A stretch of 64,000 nt of DNA from Bryoerythrophyllum caledonicum (Eukaryota > Streptophyta > Bryopsida > Pottiales > Pottiaceae): contig OZ020515.1 in the NCBI GenBank assembly GCA_963971425.1, forward strand, positions 4,270,678 to 4,334,677. The letters run 5' to 3'. Below the pieces are notes generated by a model. The model ran no database searches, was not told where the DNA came from, and worked only from the letters and a program-made list of their open reading frames with translations. Both the position numbers and the translations under genes were made by a program. The stretch's first letter is position 1; each line of letters opens with the position of its first letter. Positions 37,181-49,600 of the stretch are shown here, one piece after another.

Positions 37181-38246
37181 CACAACAAAATACAATAATG
37201 AACCCGCACATATATTCACCGATTGTATAAATGCACTTTACCTACTAAACACTCAAATAACACACCCTACTCTTCACAATAGCCACCCCGACCAAACCAT
37301 ATTAATATCAATGGTCCAAATGTTACAAAACCGAACACAAATCACAACCCTCCACATAGTGAGAGCCCATGCCAATATTGATGGCAACGAAGAAGGAGAT
37401 AAACTAGCAAAAAAAGGCCGAGAAAAAACACACAGAAAGGCCAAAGACCCACTGTACGAACATGCCCATGCTACCCCATACTACTTTCAAAAAGAAGACT
37501 GGCCCTCCAAAGAGGATACCCCCGACAAAGGCCCGATTCGATTTCTGGGCAAATATCTCAAAAAACAAGACCTCTACAACAACCTTGACACAATCTCAGA
37601 AAATATTCCTAACATAGAAAAATGGACTAACAATAACAACATAGACAATGAACTCTCCACAAATTTCTGAAAAAATCCCATCATTTCAGACTCACAAATA
37701 ACATGCCTCATCAAATTCCGTACTGGTCAGCATATGGGAAACGCTTGCAAACAACTCTTCTTTGGAATAGAAAGATTCCCATCCATAACATGCCCCATAT
37801 GCCCTTCAATGGACCCCGACACATGGCTTCATGTTCTACTCAAATGCCAAAACCACCACATACACTCCCTTATTGTTAAAAGACATAATAAAGCGGTATG
37901 GGAAGTTCGAAAACTAATCACATCCTATAACAAATCGAGATGTTTTATATTAATAAATGCTAGCACCTTTGATAACAACCCACAAGAAAATACGGTCCCT
38001 CCTTGGCTACTCCCATGCTCATGTGAGACTCAGAGATGTCACTGCAATGCTACGCTCAAACCGGACATCCTTTGTGTTTAGAGGTTTACCATATAATGAT
38101 CCACCACCCGATCACATTAACCAAGACCACACCATGCACATATTGTAACGATAGATTTTCCCCGGAAACAATCCAAAATAAAATAGATAAATACCAACCC
38201 CTTATTGACGACATCATTGCCCTTGGATGGAATGTGGACCCCCTTA
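37181..38246 (+). mobile_element. 5'-truncated LINE, first part
   Basis: Same family as the 15.4-30.4 kb LINE. It begins inside the RNase H region (YNNEPAHIFTDCINALYLLN) and runs through GNEEGDKLAKKG and CPICPSMDPDTWLHVLLKC with several stops. It inserted into the right end of transposon A with the 12-bp duplication tgcttaattgca (37169-37180 and 51695-51706). At 38,246 it is interrupted by transposon B and resumes at 51,231. Confidence 0.9.
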
Positions 38247-38277
38247 AACACGCAATTAAGCAATTATGCACTTGGCC
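38247..38277 (+). repeat. Left terminal inverted repeat of B
   Basis: Pairs with 51200-51230 over 31 bases with one mismatch. Just inside is gtgcacttgg; an A-run of about 24 bases follows at 38,335-38,360. Confidence 0.9.
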
Positions 38278-38815
38278 ATTTAAAAGTGCACTTGGGTACA
38301 ACGGCGGCCATTGCGAACAAAAGTTGCAAAATTGGAAAAAAAAAAAAAAAAAAAAAAAATGTTTTCCAAAGGAAAAAAAAATTGAGCTTCTGCAACAATA
38401 TTACGTACAATCATGGTTGTTCATATTCGAAGCGATTTTCTTGGCATTTTCAACTAATTTGTGGTGGACCCTCGTTAATGCTAGATAAATGTGTATTTAA
38501 TATAGTTTCACAATATTTCAAAGATAGATTTGAAGGATTGTAGTACATAAACAGGCGTAATTACAAAAAAACATACTTTTTGCAAGGGTTGGCAGTTGAT
38601 TAAAAAATATTCTACGTAGTACAGAATGCATACAATGGTGAAAACTAAATATAGATGCTTCAACAATTGGACTTAGCACCAATAGTAAACACAGCTTTAC
38701 TCTAAAGGATTAATGACATAACGTCTTACATCACCCTTAGAATATACTACTCTTACACATACACTATATATCAATTACCATACACAACTAGTATACCCTC
38801 TAAAAAGCACACTAT

Positions 38816-41089
38816 CTACTCCATAGAATTTAGGGCTGCTTGCAAACGGTCGTCATCGATAGCTTCGGTTTGCATTGCAATATATTGTAGGATGTGAGCC
38901 TTTGCCGATTGAAGAATGCGAATCCTGCTTTCAACCTGCACTCCAAATACATTGCGCTTTCTCCACCCGCTGGCCCCGGACATGGTTCTTTCCAATGTGT
39001 CTACCCATGAAAAAATGCATGAATCTTTCTCTACCCAACTATGGCTCTCCCCAGATGGCTCCCAGAATGAATCCATGCAATTTGCATATCGTTGTGCAGA
39101 AGACCCATGTCCATCAGTAACCCCCCTTTGAATGATGGGCCAATACCAGCAAACCTTCATCTTAAGTCTCCATCGGTTTCTTCCTTCCTCAATCACTTTT
39201 CCCACATAGAATGGTACACCACCTTCTATCTCTGCTCGATCAACACTCAAGGCTACAAACTGTCCACAACGGATATCAGATTGTGGATTAAATGGTGGAA
39301 ATGGGTCGTGATTACCTTCATACATTCCTCCTTCTTCGGCGCGTTCCTCAACATAGTTGCGCTCTGTTTGTTGTGCCCTATGCACTGCTTGATTAGAGGG
39401 TCTTCCTTTACGAGGACCAAAGTATCCTCGAGCCTCGGCATTTGGAAGCATCGCCACTACCTGCTCTACGACATCTATCTCGCGATTTTCTTCACTTGTA
39501 CCATCCATTACATCCAAAGATGCAGTCTCTGTAGGTACAGTGTTGCAGAACTTTGAAGGCCAAAACGGTGAGCAACGATGCTCATTGCTACGATCTTTGT
39601 GTGGAAATTCAGCTAAATAGAGTTTCAATCTTTCAGCCTCTACTTTTGCCTCACGATTCTTGTCTTCATGCTGCAATCTTTGAATGCACCTTTGTTTATA
39701 TACAATGAAGTCATCCAACGCCTTCAACTCTCGTTTGTCCGCTCCAAATACTTCCGCAAACGATGGTTGCTCATCCCTACTTGGCAACGACCTCAAAGTT
39801 TTCGTTCCTGCCTCCGGTCCCCATGGATCCTTGTAATAATGCTTGTGTTGTTCTATAAGACTCATCATTTCCTTCAACGAGTCCACGTCCGACCTCTTCA
39901 ACGTATTTGATATACAACTGAAGCGTTGATCAATATCTTCGTGCGTATGGCCCACTATAAGAAAACATAGTTCCACCTCTTGAAAAAACCCCAATCCTAC
40001 CAATGTAGCACATAGAGCAAACATATAAATGTTTTTGTTCTCGCGTGTGCAGTTGTCCGCTTGGATTCGCAATGTTGGTGGCAAAAAGCCCTTCCTCCGC
40101 AGCACATCTCCAATCACGTACAACAATGTACTCACGACTTGATTGCTATCGTGTTTGTGGTGAGCTCCAAACCACACGTCGCAATATAAACCAATACCAT
40201 GTACAAGAGCACCACACAGATGGGTCTTCACAAACCGGTGTTCAATGTTCTTCACAGTCTGCCGCATCCTCGGTACCATGGTCGTATTTTGGTCCATGCC
40301 ATCCACTATGATGCACATATACAACTCAGGGCTAATATAACACGACCTCTTGAATATCCAATAACGCCTACGTTCTTCCATCTGGTTGCGTAGATGCAAC
40401 ATAAACAACTCTTTTATCTTTATTCTTGCATCCGCATTGGTGGTTCCCTCCATGGCACATTTATACTCCCAACAATGATAACGCTTTGAGAATCTCGAGA
40501 ATGGAGGTACCTGAACGTGGGGATACTTGATGCGCCACATCCTCCGGAACGAACTCATAGAAATGGTTTCACCATCACAAATTGTCTTGACCTCCTCGTT
40601 CACGTAATTGAATACATCAAATTTGGCTGTATTCATAGGAAGGAGAATGAGAGGCACCACTTCGTTGTCACTCTTACGGCGAATACATCGATGAGGTTGA
40701 GGACAACCAGCTTCATCGACAAACGATTTAAAGCAAGCCTCTGCCGCAGACATCCTAGTGCTCTCTCTGATTGGATCTGAAAGGGTATTGCCATGAATTG
40801 ATGTCACTCTTCCATATATTAAACAGTCCTTCTTCAATTGCTTAAAGCGCCTCTGTGAATATCCAACCCCAAGAGCATCGCAGGCATTGCAAACTTCTTT
40901 CCCATCTAACTTTGTTACAAACTTGTCTCAACGAGTTCCTTCCGTCCTTGTGTAAAAAGAAACCAGCATCTGTCTCATCCACGTACTTCGTACTGAAAAC
41001 TCATTACCCCATGCATTATATCGCATGTCCAATAGATACCTTGCTGGAACGTCCCTCAAACAATTGCGTTTGCATCCTCCTTGTTCCAT
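38816..41089 (-). pseudogene. DUF7869-like protein, candidate transposase of B
   Basis: Starts MEQGGCKRNCLRDVPARY (ATG at 41,089), changes frame once near 40,930, and continues DKFVTKLDGKEVCNACDALG through a long open frame to a stop at 38,816. The core carries CIIVDGMDQNTTMVPRMRQT, LRIQADNCTRENKNIYMF and FLIVGHTHEDIDQRFS, the hallmarks of proteins annotated with DUF7869 in plants, protists and cnidarians. The spaced acidic residues (DGMDQ, ADN...EN, HTHEDID) could form an RNase H-like D/D/E site, so I infer it is the transposase of B. Cys pairs near the N-terminus may bind zinc. The C-terminal 150 residues have no motif I know. Identification of the family is good; catalytic role is inference. 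Confidence 0.75.
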
Positions 41090-41104
41090 TGCAATTTGTA
41101 CGGT

Positions 41105-41826
41105 TCAAAGCGATACCTTAGCTGGTGCAGCTTCCGTCAATGATGGCTCTCTTGAATCTCTCCTTCTCCTATTCTGCATAGAATAGGGACGACGTGTTGG
41201 TCTAACATAAGCAAATCCATCTACATGGGGCAAATCTTGGATGTTTGAAGGAGTAGATTGAGAAAATGGTGAATTCTCATCTATGGCGTTTGAAGCATGA
41301 CTACTGCGTCGAGACCTCTCCGTGGATCCTGGTGTACTGATGAACACAGAAAAATCAAATTCTGGGGCCATCACTTGTGTAGGCGATATTTGTGATCCAT
41401 TGTCACCATGGACACCTATGATATCAGGTTCTATTGCCACTACACGTAGCAAAGATCGATGCCAACGAATGATCAAGCCCACACACATGCCAAGGCGTTC
41501 TCCTATAATCTCTCCGGTCCAATGCAATGCATCATCTACCCTAGTGATACGCACCGCCACCTTGAATGGGAACAACTTCGACCCATTCAATTCCATGCCA
41601 CTTTTGAATGCATGCTCCCTGGTTGCTAAGCCCACCACATCCCCTGTTTCAGAAAACAATTCTACTGTCCTTCCAATTCAGATGTCATGATCCCATCAGA
41701 TCTCTGTTGAATTTGCCTTGCACGTGCTGCTCGTACTAATCGGGCCTCCACAGAGCTATTGGAATGCATATTATCCCTTTGGATGTGTGGTCGTATTGAA
41801 GGAGTCTGAATCGTGCGGCTCTCCAT
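41105..41826 (-). pseudogene. Small ORF upstream of the DUF7869 gene (B)
   Basis: Begins MESRTIQTPSIRPHIQ at 41,826 and, after a frame change near 41,660, continues through SETGDVVGLATREHAF, KVAVRITRVDDALHWTGEI and RLGMCVGLIIRWHRSL to a stop at 41,105, sixteen bases before the DUF7869 start codon. The last third is Ser/Arg-rich. No family recognised. It could be a separate accessory protein or the N-terminal part of the DUF7869 protein joined by splicing (a possible GCTAAG|GTATCG donor lies at its end). Confidence 0.5.
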
Positions 41827-42047
41827 TATCACTATTGAAAAAATAGGAACATTTTGGCTGCACACTAGTCAAATACATGTACTAATTGTTAACCTTAAAA
41901 GCACCATTCATCTGATAAAAGATATGTTTCTAAACACATATTTACTGTTCAAAATATGATGATGATATTGGACCTTTTGATAAAACAACTTTAAAATGGA
42001 AAAAATTAAGAATTTGTAGAGCATGAACTCCTTGCACGGGTCTTTAA

Positions 42048-42992
42048 CCCTGAAGGTACAATGACAGTGTTACACCCAAAATACTTCAAAATTCATGGAT
42101 ACTAGTGCAATGAACAAAACAGGAAATGAAAACTATTATTTTTAGTTTTGACCATAGGATCTCGATAAAGACTTATTAAGTAATATATATACATAAGTTT
42201 CATAAACTTTGACCGTACGGATTGAAAGATAATAGTATTTGAAGTTAAGCATATGGTTCATATTCTTCCCTGCGTGCTGTGGATCAGCAGACTTTGACTT
42301 CACTTGGTATCTAATTTTGACACTACAGAAGGTCGAAATCCATAACCATCTTGTTAAGGATGATGTTAGTTCCTTCTACACCAATTTTTAGAGGTAGAGA
42401 ACGGGTTTAGCATATTCAAAACAACTGTACAAGGAGTGGAAGTTCGGAATTTGTTAATTCTAACTGTAATTTTTTGTGAACTTCATATGTTTGAGATTGG
42501 TAGTCCAAATGGTCAATAAGATGGTTTACACCACATATTGTTGTGGGAAAAATAAAAAGTGAAAAATAAAAAGATATCTAGGTTTTATTTGGAAAACAAG
42601 AAGTTTTTTTGGTACCTTGCCCAACAACGAGTGACAATGTGTGAAAATGTTTGACTTAGATTGATATGTTATTTTTCACTAAAGACAAGAACTTACTTTG
42701 ACATCATTAAGTAAAATAATATAACTTGCGAGTACTGAAAATCTCACATTCAACAGAGTGTCCTAGCAATAGATTTTGGACGTGCCCGACTTGCCTGCTC
42801 TGCCCATTTGAAATTCAAAACTCTACATTTTTTTGAACAAATGTCCAATTTAGGTAATAATTGTATTCCCACTAAAGTCTTTGTAATACCTTTCTATAGT
42901 GTAATTTTCAAAGATGAATGTTGGAAATTGACACCATAGGAACCTGACCGAACTTTCAAGAAGCCCATTTTTGACACTTGATCCTTTAGGGG
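42048..42992 (+). mobile_element. piggyBac-like MITE inside B, copy 1
   Basis: TTAA at 42044-42047 and 42993-42996, ends CCCTGAAGG and TCCTTTAGGGG, 945 bp. It lies between the two divergent gene blocks of B. It closely matches the neighbouring copy at 43,120. Confidence 0.8.
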
Positions 42993-43119
42993 TTAAATAT
43001 GCTACACCTGTTTTGCATCCCTAAACATTGGTATAAAATAGAACTAATATCATTTCTGACAAGATGATGGTAAATCTAGATCATGTGTGATGCAATCTTT
43101 TGAAGCCAAGTGAACTTAA

Positions 43120-43960
43120 CCCCTAAGGTACTGTGACAGTTTTACACCACAAACACTTCAAAATTAATGGATTCTAGTGCAATGAACAAAGAGGGTAACA
43201 AAAACTTTGATTTTTAGTTCTGACCGTAGGATCTTAATTAAGACTTATTAAGTAATACAAGTACAAAATTTCATAAACTTTGACTGCATGGATTGAAAGA
43301 TTATAGTGTTTGAAGTCAAGCAAATGGTTCATTTTCTTCCCTGTGTTTAGTGGATCAGCAGACTTTGACTTCAGTTGGTGTCAGAAAAATTCACTACACA
43401 AGGTCTAAATCCATTACCATCTTGTTAAACATGATGTTAGCTCCTTACACACCAATTTTTAGAGGTAGAGACGGGGTGTAGCATAAGAAGGTTTACATTA
43501 CATATTGTTGTGGCAAAAATAAAAAATGAGAAATACGAAGATCTCTAGGTTTTATGTGGAAAAGAAGAAGTTTTTTTGGTACCTTGTCCGACAATGAGTG
43601 ACAATGTGTGAAAATGTTTGACTTGGGTTGGTATGCTATTTTTCACTTAAGACAAGAACTATTTTTTGACAACATGAAGGGAAATAATATTACTTGCGAG
43701 TACTGAAAATCACACTTTCAATAGAGTGTCCCAGCAAAAGTTTTTGGAGGTGCCCGAGGTGCCCGCCCTCCCCATTCAAAATTCAAAACCCTATAACTTT
43801 ATCATCAAATGTCCAATTTAGGAAAAATTTGTTTTTCCACTGAGCTCTTGGTAATGTCTTTCAATAGTAAAAACTTCAAAGTAGAATGTTTGAAATTGAC
43901 ACCATAGGAACCTGACCAAACTTTCAAAAAGCCCTTTTTGGACACTTGGTCCTTCAAGGG
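43120..43960 (+). mobile_element. piggyBac-like MITE inside B, copy 2
   Basis: TTAA at 43116-43119 and 43961-43964, ends CCCCTAAGG and CCTTCAAGGG, 841 bp with an internal deletion relative to the 945-bp copy. Same orientation as its neighbour. Confidence 0.8.
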
Positions 43961-44952
43961 TTAAACGAAGGGAATCCAATGAACCTAGGAAAGCAAATGA
44001 ACCATGTTGTCTACTTGCTATTATTGACACCATTGGAACTTGTTACAATTGCTAATAAAAGAAAGGACTTCTACATCCACATAAAGGTCATTCTACAAAC
44101 AACATAGTACAAAAGCTCAATCAACACATAATATTAAAGTTGTATAAAAATAAATGTTTACCTCAAAATACGTTGCAAGTGTTAGTGGTACACGCATTGG
44201 TGCTTGATGGCGTTCAACATTTAGTCACCATTCCATCGTTGTTGTTGAACATGTTTTTCAACTCTTCTCACTTTACCTGCAACACATGCATAAAATTTAT
44301 ATGGTAAACTATGTGATAAAATCTCCTAATTATCTTCGTATTACATATAGCCCAAAATTATAATATAATATGTAAAAAGTTTAAACAAAAGGAGAAACAA
44401 AGCAAAAGGTCCAAAGTTCTAAAGTCAAACTTTGACTAGTTAACTTGGGGCACAAGGTTCCAACATGGATATAAGGTTTCTATGCAAGACTAGCGGTCTC
44501 TTCCCTTCCCAGTTTGTAAGGTGAGTTCTCTTGCAATCGAAACCTCAAGGCCTTGTGCATTTTTCTTCATTCACTAATTTTTGTCAACTTTGTATGTATT
44601 GTGTAGATTGGAGGACATTTGCACATCGAGGAGATTTTTGCGAATTTGGTAAGCTTCGTTTCAATTCTGAATATGAGGGAACTCCAGGGTTAGACTCAAG
44701 ATGATTAAAGTCAGTTACAGTTCCAATAGAGACTAGTACCAATAGTGGAGCGCACAAATGAGAACATGAACTTGAGTATGTTTAAAATTACAATTACGAC
44801 GAGGGTTTACTGATCACACAACAGTCAACAACTAGAGAGTGCAGGTTTTGTACAACTGAAACACTGGCACCAAAATCACACAAAACTAAAGCCAAGAGAT
44901 ATCTCGTAGAATAGCACTAAGTCCTGAGTATAGCACATCAGTACACTACCTC

Positions 44953-45047
44953 AAACCCTAGCCGCCGCAACCAAAACCTAGCCGCCACAACTAAACCCTA
45001 GACGCCGCAACCAAACCCTAGCCGCCACAACCAAACCCTAGCCACCG
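44953..45047 (+). repeat. 20-bp minisatellite with telo-box core
   Basis: About 4.7 copies of a 20-bp unit, aaaccctagccgccgcaacc, starting at 44953, 44973, 44993, 45013 and 45033 with an exact period. The aaaccctag core matches the plant telo-box found in promoters and leaders of growth-related genes. Confidence 0.8.
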
Positions 45048-45095
45048 TTCCCATAGAGTTCGCACAACACCTCATGGAGCAACCTGTAGACAGGA

Positions 45096-45667
45096 GGTGT
45101 GCGCGCGCACACCCCCCAACTGCTGCTGGTCCTCCATCCATCGAAAAAAGTCCTGGCCTTCATGATGAGTCGCGTGCCACCTCTTGACGACGGTAGAAAA
45201 ATCTTCGTGGGCGCCTGATCTTCAAGTTAAGGCGCCATAACATCAAAAATGTCGGCCCCCTCGCTGCTTCGCAGCCCCCTGGACACCCTAGCTGCGGCGC
45301 TGTGCGGTGCGGTGCGGCGCAGGCGCGGCGCTGTGCGGCACAGGGAACATCAAGGCGGGGCGCGGGCTTCTCTTCCGCTACTTCACATCTCCTCTCTTGT
45401 TGCAGCTGCTCTCTCTGCGGCAGCTCTCTTCTTCACCATTCCTCACACCTTCTCTCACACCCAAACCATTATCCTCTTCTCTCCCAAACCCTAGCCACCC
45501 ACACATTCTCTCTCTCACACCTCCCCTCCATTCCTCTCCCTCACAACTCATCTCCCCTCACAAGACCTTCTCTCACAAACCCACAAGCCTCTCACTCCTC
45601 CAAACCCTCTCTCACGCTCACAGCCTCCCTCACAGCCACTACCAGGGGTGTGCGCGCGCACACCCCT
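45096..45667 (+). repeat. Pyrimidine-rich block bounded by GC palindromes (in B)
   Basis: Left border ggtgtgcgcgcgcacacc (perfect 18-bp palindrome, 45096-45113); right border a perfect 24-bp palindrome at 45644-45667 with the same core. Between them lie a GC-rich start and a C/T-rich run (ctctctctcacac). Frames across it (45,249-45,733) are low complexity. It resembles the block at 35,637-36,198 in transposon A; whether they are homologous is not certain. Confidence 0.55.
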
Positions 45668-45884
45668 CCTAGGACTACCCAAGTTTGCAAAGGATTGATA
45701 CCCTTTGTTGAAACCCTCAAATCCCAACCCTAATCCAAACCCTAAGTTGATACCCTGACTATATACCCTGGTTGATAACCATATGTTATACCCAAGCAGA
45801 CATACCTTGGTGGTGATACCCTGGATATTGATACCCGAAGTACCTTGGTCCATAAAAGATGTTGAGAATATCTCAACCAAATTT

Positions 45885-46600
45885 CGTTAAAAATGCTTAT
45901 TTTAGTGCAATTAGCAAGGGAAAAAAAAAACTATTTTTTATAGGTTTAACCGTAGGATCTGAATAATGACTTATTAAGTAATATGCTTACAAAATTTCAT
46001 AAAGTTTCACCGCACGGATTGAAAGATTATAATGTTTGAAGTAGTGAAAAGGCTCATTTTCTTCCCTGCGTTTTCTGGATCAGCAGACTTTGACTTCAAT
46101 TGGTGTCACATTTTTGCACTATAAAAGGTCTCAATTAATTACCATAATGTTAAGAATGATGTTACTTTTTTATGTACTAATTTTTAGAGTTAGAAAAGGG
46201 GTGTAGCATATTCAAAAAAATTGTGCAATGAGTGGTGGTTCAAAATTTCTCAATTCACGTTATGTTTTTTGGTGAATTTGATATCGTTTGAAATGAGAAT
46301 CCAAATGGTCAATACAAAGGTTTACATCAAATAATGTGGGAGGAAAAATTAAAAGTGGATCATACGAAGCTCTACAAGTTTTATGTGGAATGGTAGAAGT
46401 TTTTTGGTACACTCCTCTAAAATGTGTGACAATGTGTGAAAACAATTGATTTGGATTAATATGCTATTTTTCCTATAAGAACTAACAACATGCTTAACAC
46501 GATGGTATTGAATTTAGATCTTGTGTAGTGCAAAAGTTTTTAGAGGTAGACAAGGGGTGTTGTATGTTCAAAAAAATGTGAAATGAGTGGTGGTTCAAAA
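45885..46600 (+). mobile_element. piggyBac-like MITE remnants
   Basis: Internal landmarks of the TTAA MITE family in order (taccgtaggatct, ggatcagcagactttgacttc, gtttacatcaaataatg), then a second short overlapping piece at 46,478-46,600. Both termini are missing. It ends just before the acceptor of the plus-strand gene of B. Confidence 0.6.
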
Positions 46601-46667
46601 ATTCTTATTCCATACTAATAGTGGCTATCCTTTTGTAATGATATGCAGGTTTTTTGAGTGTTGCGTT

Positions 46668-49600
46668 ATGGCACCACCAAATATTGATAGAATCTGGGAG
46701 AGCCACGGCTGGTGGATCGCGGAAGTGGATGAGTCGAGCGCCTTCTTATGGGTGACAGATTATCCCTTTGAGCTGGGGAAGCGTACATCGGCGTTGGGGA
46801 AGAGTTTTGGCAAAATCCAGGCAATCACTCTTCGACGTGATGATACGGTATACGTTACTTGCGTTGTGGGTCCAGGTCAATCGGAGGTGAAGACTTCTCT
46901 TTCGAAGAAGTTGCTTCTTGCACCTGTCCCTTTGAATCTTCTTCAAAATCCAGGTCAGGTGAAATTCCTCAAATCATTGCAGACGTTTTGGTTGAACATC
47001 TCTCTTGCGGTACGTACCGCTAGACACAACAACGTCTTAGCTTGTTTAGCGTTATCACCGGAGATGGTGCTGAAGGCTAAGAAGATTATGGAAGAACATA
47101 TTAGATATGAAGCATTTCGAGAGAGGGACCCATCCCGTGCGACAACTCAAGCCCCACCAGCGGAACCAGAAGAAAGAGAAGTTTATCGAATTCTTGCTGA
47201 GCCGTTGCAACTGGATTGGCGACCACTGGAGGGGGGAGAGGAAGTGGAGGCCAACATCCCACCACAACTTCTGAGGTACAGACATTACCGAATCCTCCAT
47301 TAACGAGTAGACGTCCTACGAAGAGGCCACGGCGTGTTGACAATGATGTAGCTTCTGGTTCAAGAGAAGGCCCATCAAGTATGGATCCAAGTGGGAGGAG
47401 GTTGATTGAGAGAAATGCAAGATCGGGTGGCAGGATTCCTAGGTCGGGGCTCAGGACATCTGATGGTCATCGTAGGGCCCCTACATCTGTACCGGGAGAT
47501 TTAGCTGATTTGTCAGCCATGGCGCCGGAGGAAGAAGATTTTCACAACCTTCCAGACAGTATACCAGAGGATTTTAAAGACAATGCGGAGATACCACAGG
47601 ATCTTCCAACTCCAATGAATTTAAAAGCACCAGTGCCTACAACAGAGGAGATTGCCAAAGGATCAGTGTGGGGGAATTTTGTGTTTAAGGCACACATAGA
47701 CCGCATTGTCTCTGTGGAGAATCCGGAAACGAACCACCGGGTTTTATCACAGAAGAGGGTCATAGAAGTATTCAACCGCTTACGAGACCCAGAATCCGCG
47801 ACTCGGGTGAGTAGATTGGTACTTTGACCGATCAGATACATCGTGCATACTACCACCGATGATGGTGTCGTTGAGAAGGAAGAGCTGCCATTTCCATTGG
47901 TAGGTACTGCACGAGAGTTTGAGCGCATGTTCATTGCACACGGGAGTGCTTCTGCACATGGTGCTATGGGATCCCAATATTCTTGGCTTCAAGATCATAT
48001 CATTTGGGAACCGGTGGATGGGCAACACATAGTAGCAGCTTGTAAGTTTGCACAACAGCAGTGGAGAGATGGTACTATGCCTTTAAACGAGTATCTGGAC
48101 ACGTTTGAGCGGCGGGAGGCCTCTTTTGTGGTGTATGATGATCATCGCTTTTACATTGAGAAGTCTGCACGGATCAACATGGCGGAGTTCTAGAGACATT
48201 CATATTCTACCATGGAGGAGGATTTGAGGAAGATCCGTCAGATTTGGGATCTATACGGGAGGCCTGATAGCACACTACGTGCGGACGATGTACGCAGGGC
48301 TGTTGCTTTAGTGAGTGCGGCAAGTGCAGTGCACAAGTTGCCCAAGGGAGATGGAGTTGTCACGGTGAAGAGGTTGGCCAAAAACATGGAGGATCTGACC
48401 AATTATGCATGGAATTCAAACAATGACTGCTTCGAAGCTATCATTCAAGTATGCAAAGACTACAAAGACGACATTCTCTTTTACAGCTAAGAGGAAGAGG
48501 ACAAGTGGAAGGACATGGCGAGGAAGAAAGAGCTGGATCCAAATGTGGACGTACGACCAACAAGAAAGGAGATAACGCAGAATTGCTTGAGGCCGTTAGG
48601 TTGGGTTCCGAATCCATATTATCTTCGATTGGCAAAGTCTGCTGTAGCGAAGCCGGTGGGGGAGGATGGAGTAAGACCACGTCAAGCATATTATTTTGAC
48701 GGTGTAAAAGACAAGAATCCACGTCCTCGTACGATTGCCGGTGTGGTTGACCGATATCAGAGACGAGAAGCTGTGATGAATTCCATCCGTTGGTTGATGG
48801 TGGAGAACAAGGAAAGTACACCTAATTCCATGGAGGAGTTCTTTCGTATCCGTATAGGGAAGTATTTTCCGAGGAGTAACGCACAACTTAATACGTTTGG
48901 GAAGCTTTTGAATGCTACCACGAAAAAAGCTTGGACTGCTCCTGTGCGGGGAAAGGTGTCTAAACTGGAAGACATAGGCTACCTCATCCCCCCTTCCATC
49001 AAGTTTCATTATGGTGACATTGCAGCAGGGGGGCGTGGATACATTGGACTGTCCGTGGATGTGAGAGGACTGGCTACTGCTAATTGGGAATGGCAGATGG
49101 AAGTCAAGAAGCCAGGCCAGAGCGGCACAAAGAATCTTCTTCCGGTTCGGTGTAGAAGAGGGTTATTCCGCACCGACTACATAGAGTTGGGGAAACCATG
49201 TTCGTGGGTGATTGATTGTCGACGTGGCGGTGGGAGGCATGGAGATGGTCATTGGGGAGACGCCCAGTTATCCGCAGTTTTTGCACAGCTGGCATTATGA
49301 ATGCCAAATATTGAACGATGGAACGTCATCTTCTTGTTACCAGCGGCCGTGTATGCCAACGAAGAGTTTTTCACGAAGGTGAAGCTTCCAGAGGGGTGTA
49401 CTATGCGACGTGGATGTTGGGCATTTGATCCAAACTCGGTTAATCCCTATGCTCTCGATTTTACAGAGAATGGGCGTCTGGAGCAAGTAGTACAACCAAT
49501 TGGCGATGTTGTGATTTGTATGCAGCACCCTGTGGGTACATCTCCTGGCCCGAACTATGTTTCTGGAGACGTTTCACTTCCTCTTGTTTTCTTGGATCAC

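Larger units (their letters stand above)
43965..46648 (+). other. Probable 5' leader and introns of the plus-strand gene of B
   Basis: Splice-like signals line up on the plus strand: donor TTTGTAAG|GTGAGTTC at 44,521; acceptor GTATTGTGTAG at 44,606; a 42-bp exon 44607-44648; donor AATTTG|GTAAGC at 44,649; acceptor TGATATGCAG at 46,648, twenty bases before the ATG. This would make a spliced untranslated leader with a 2.0-kb second intron that holds a tandem repeat, a palindrome-bounded block and MITE remnants. Inference from splice consensus only. Confidence 0.4.

Noticed and set aside
44953-45047. Telomere-like aaaccctag repeats
   Set aside because: The unit is 20 bp with a gccgccgcaacc part, not the 7-bp plant telomere repeat, and it lies inside transposon B.
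45249-45733. Overlapping Ser/Leu-rich frames in a GC-rich block
   Set aside because: Low-complexity sequence inside the palindrome-bounded block, probably intronic to the large gene of B.
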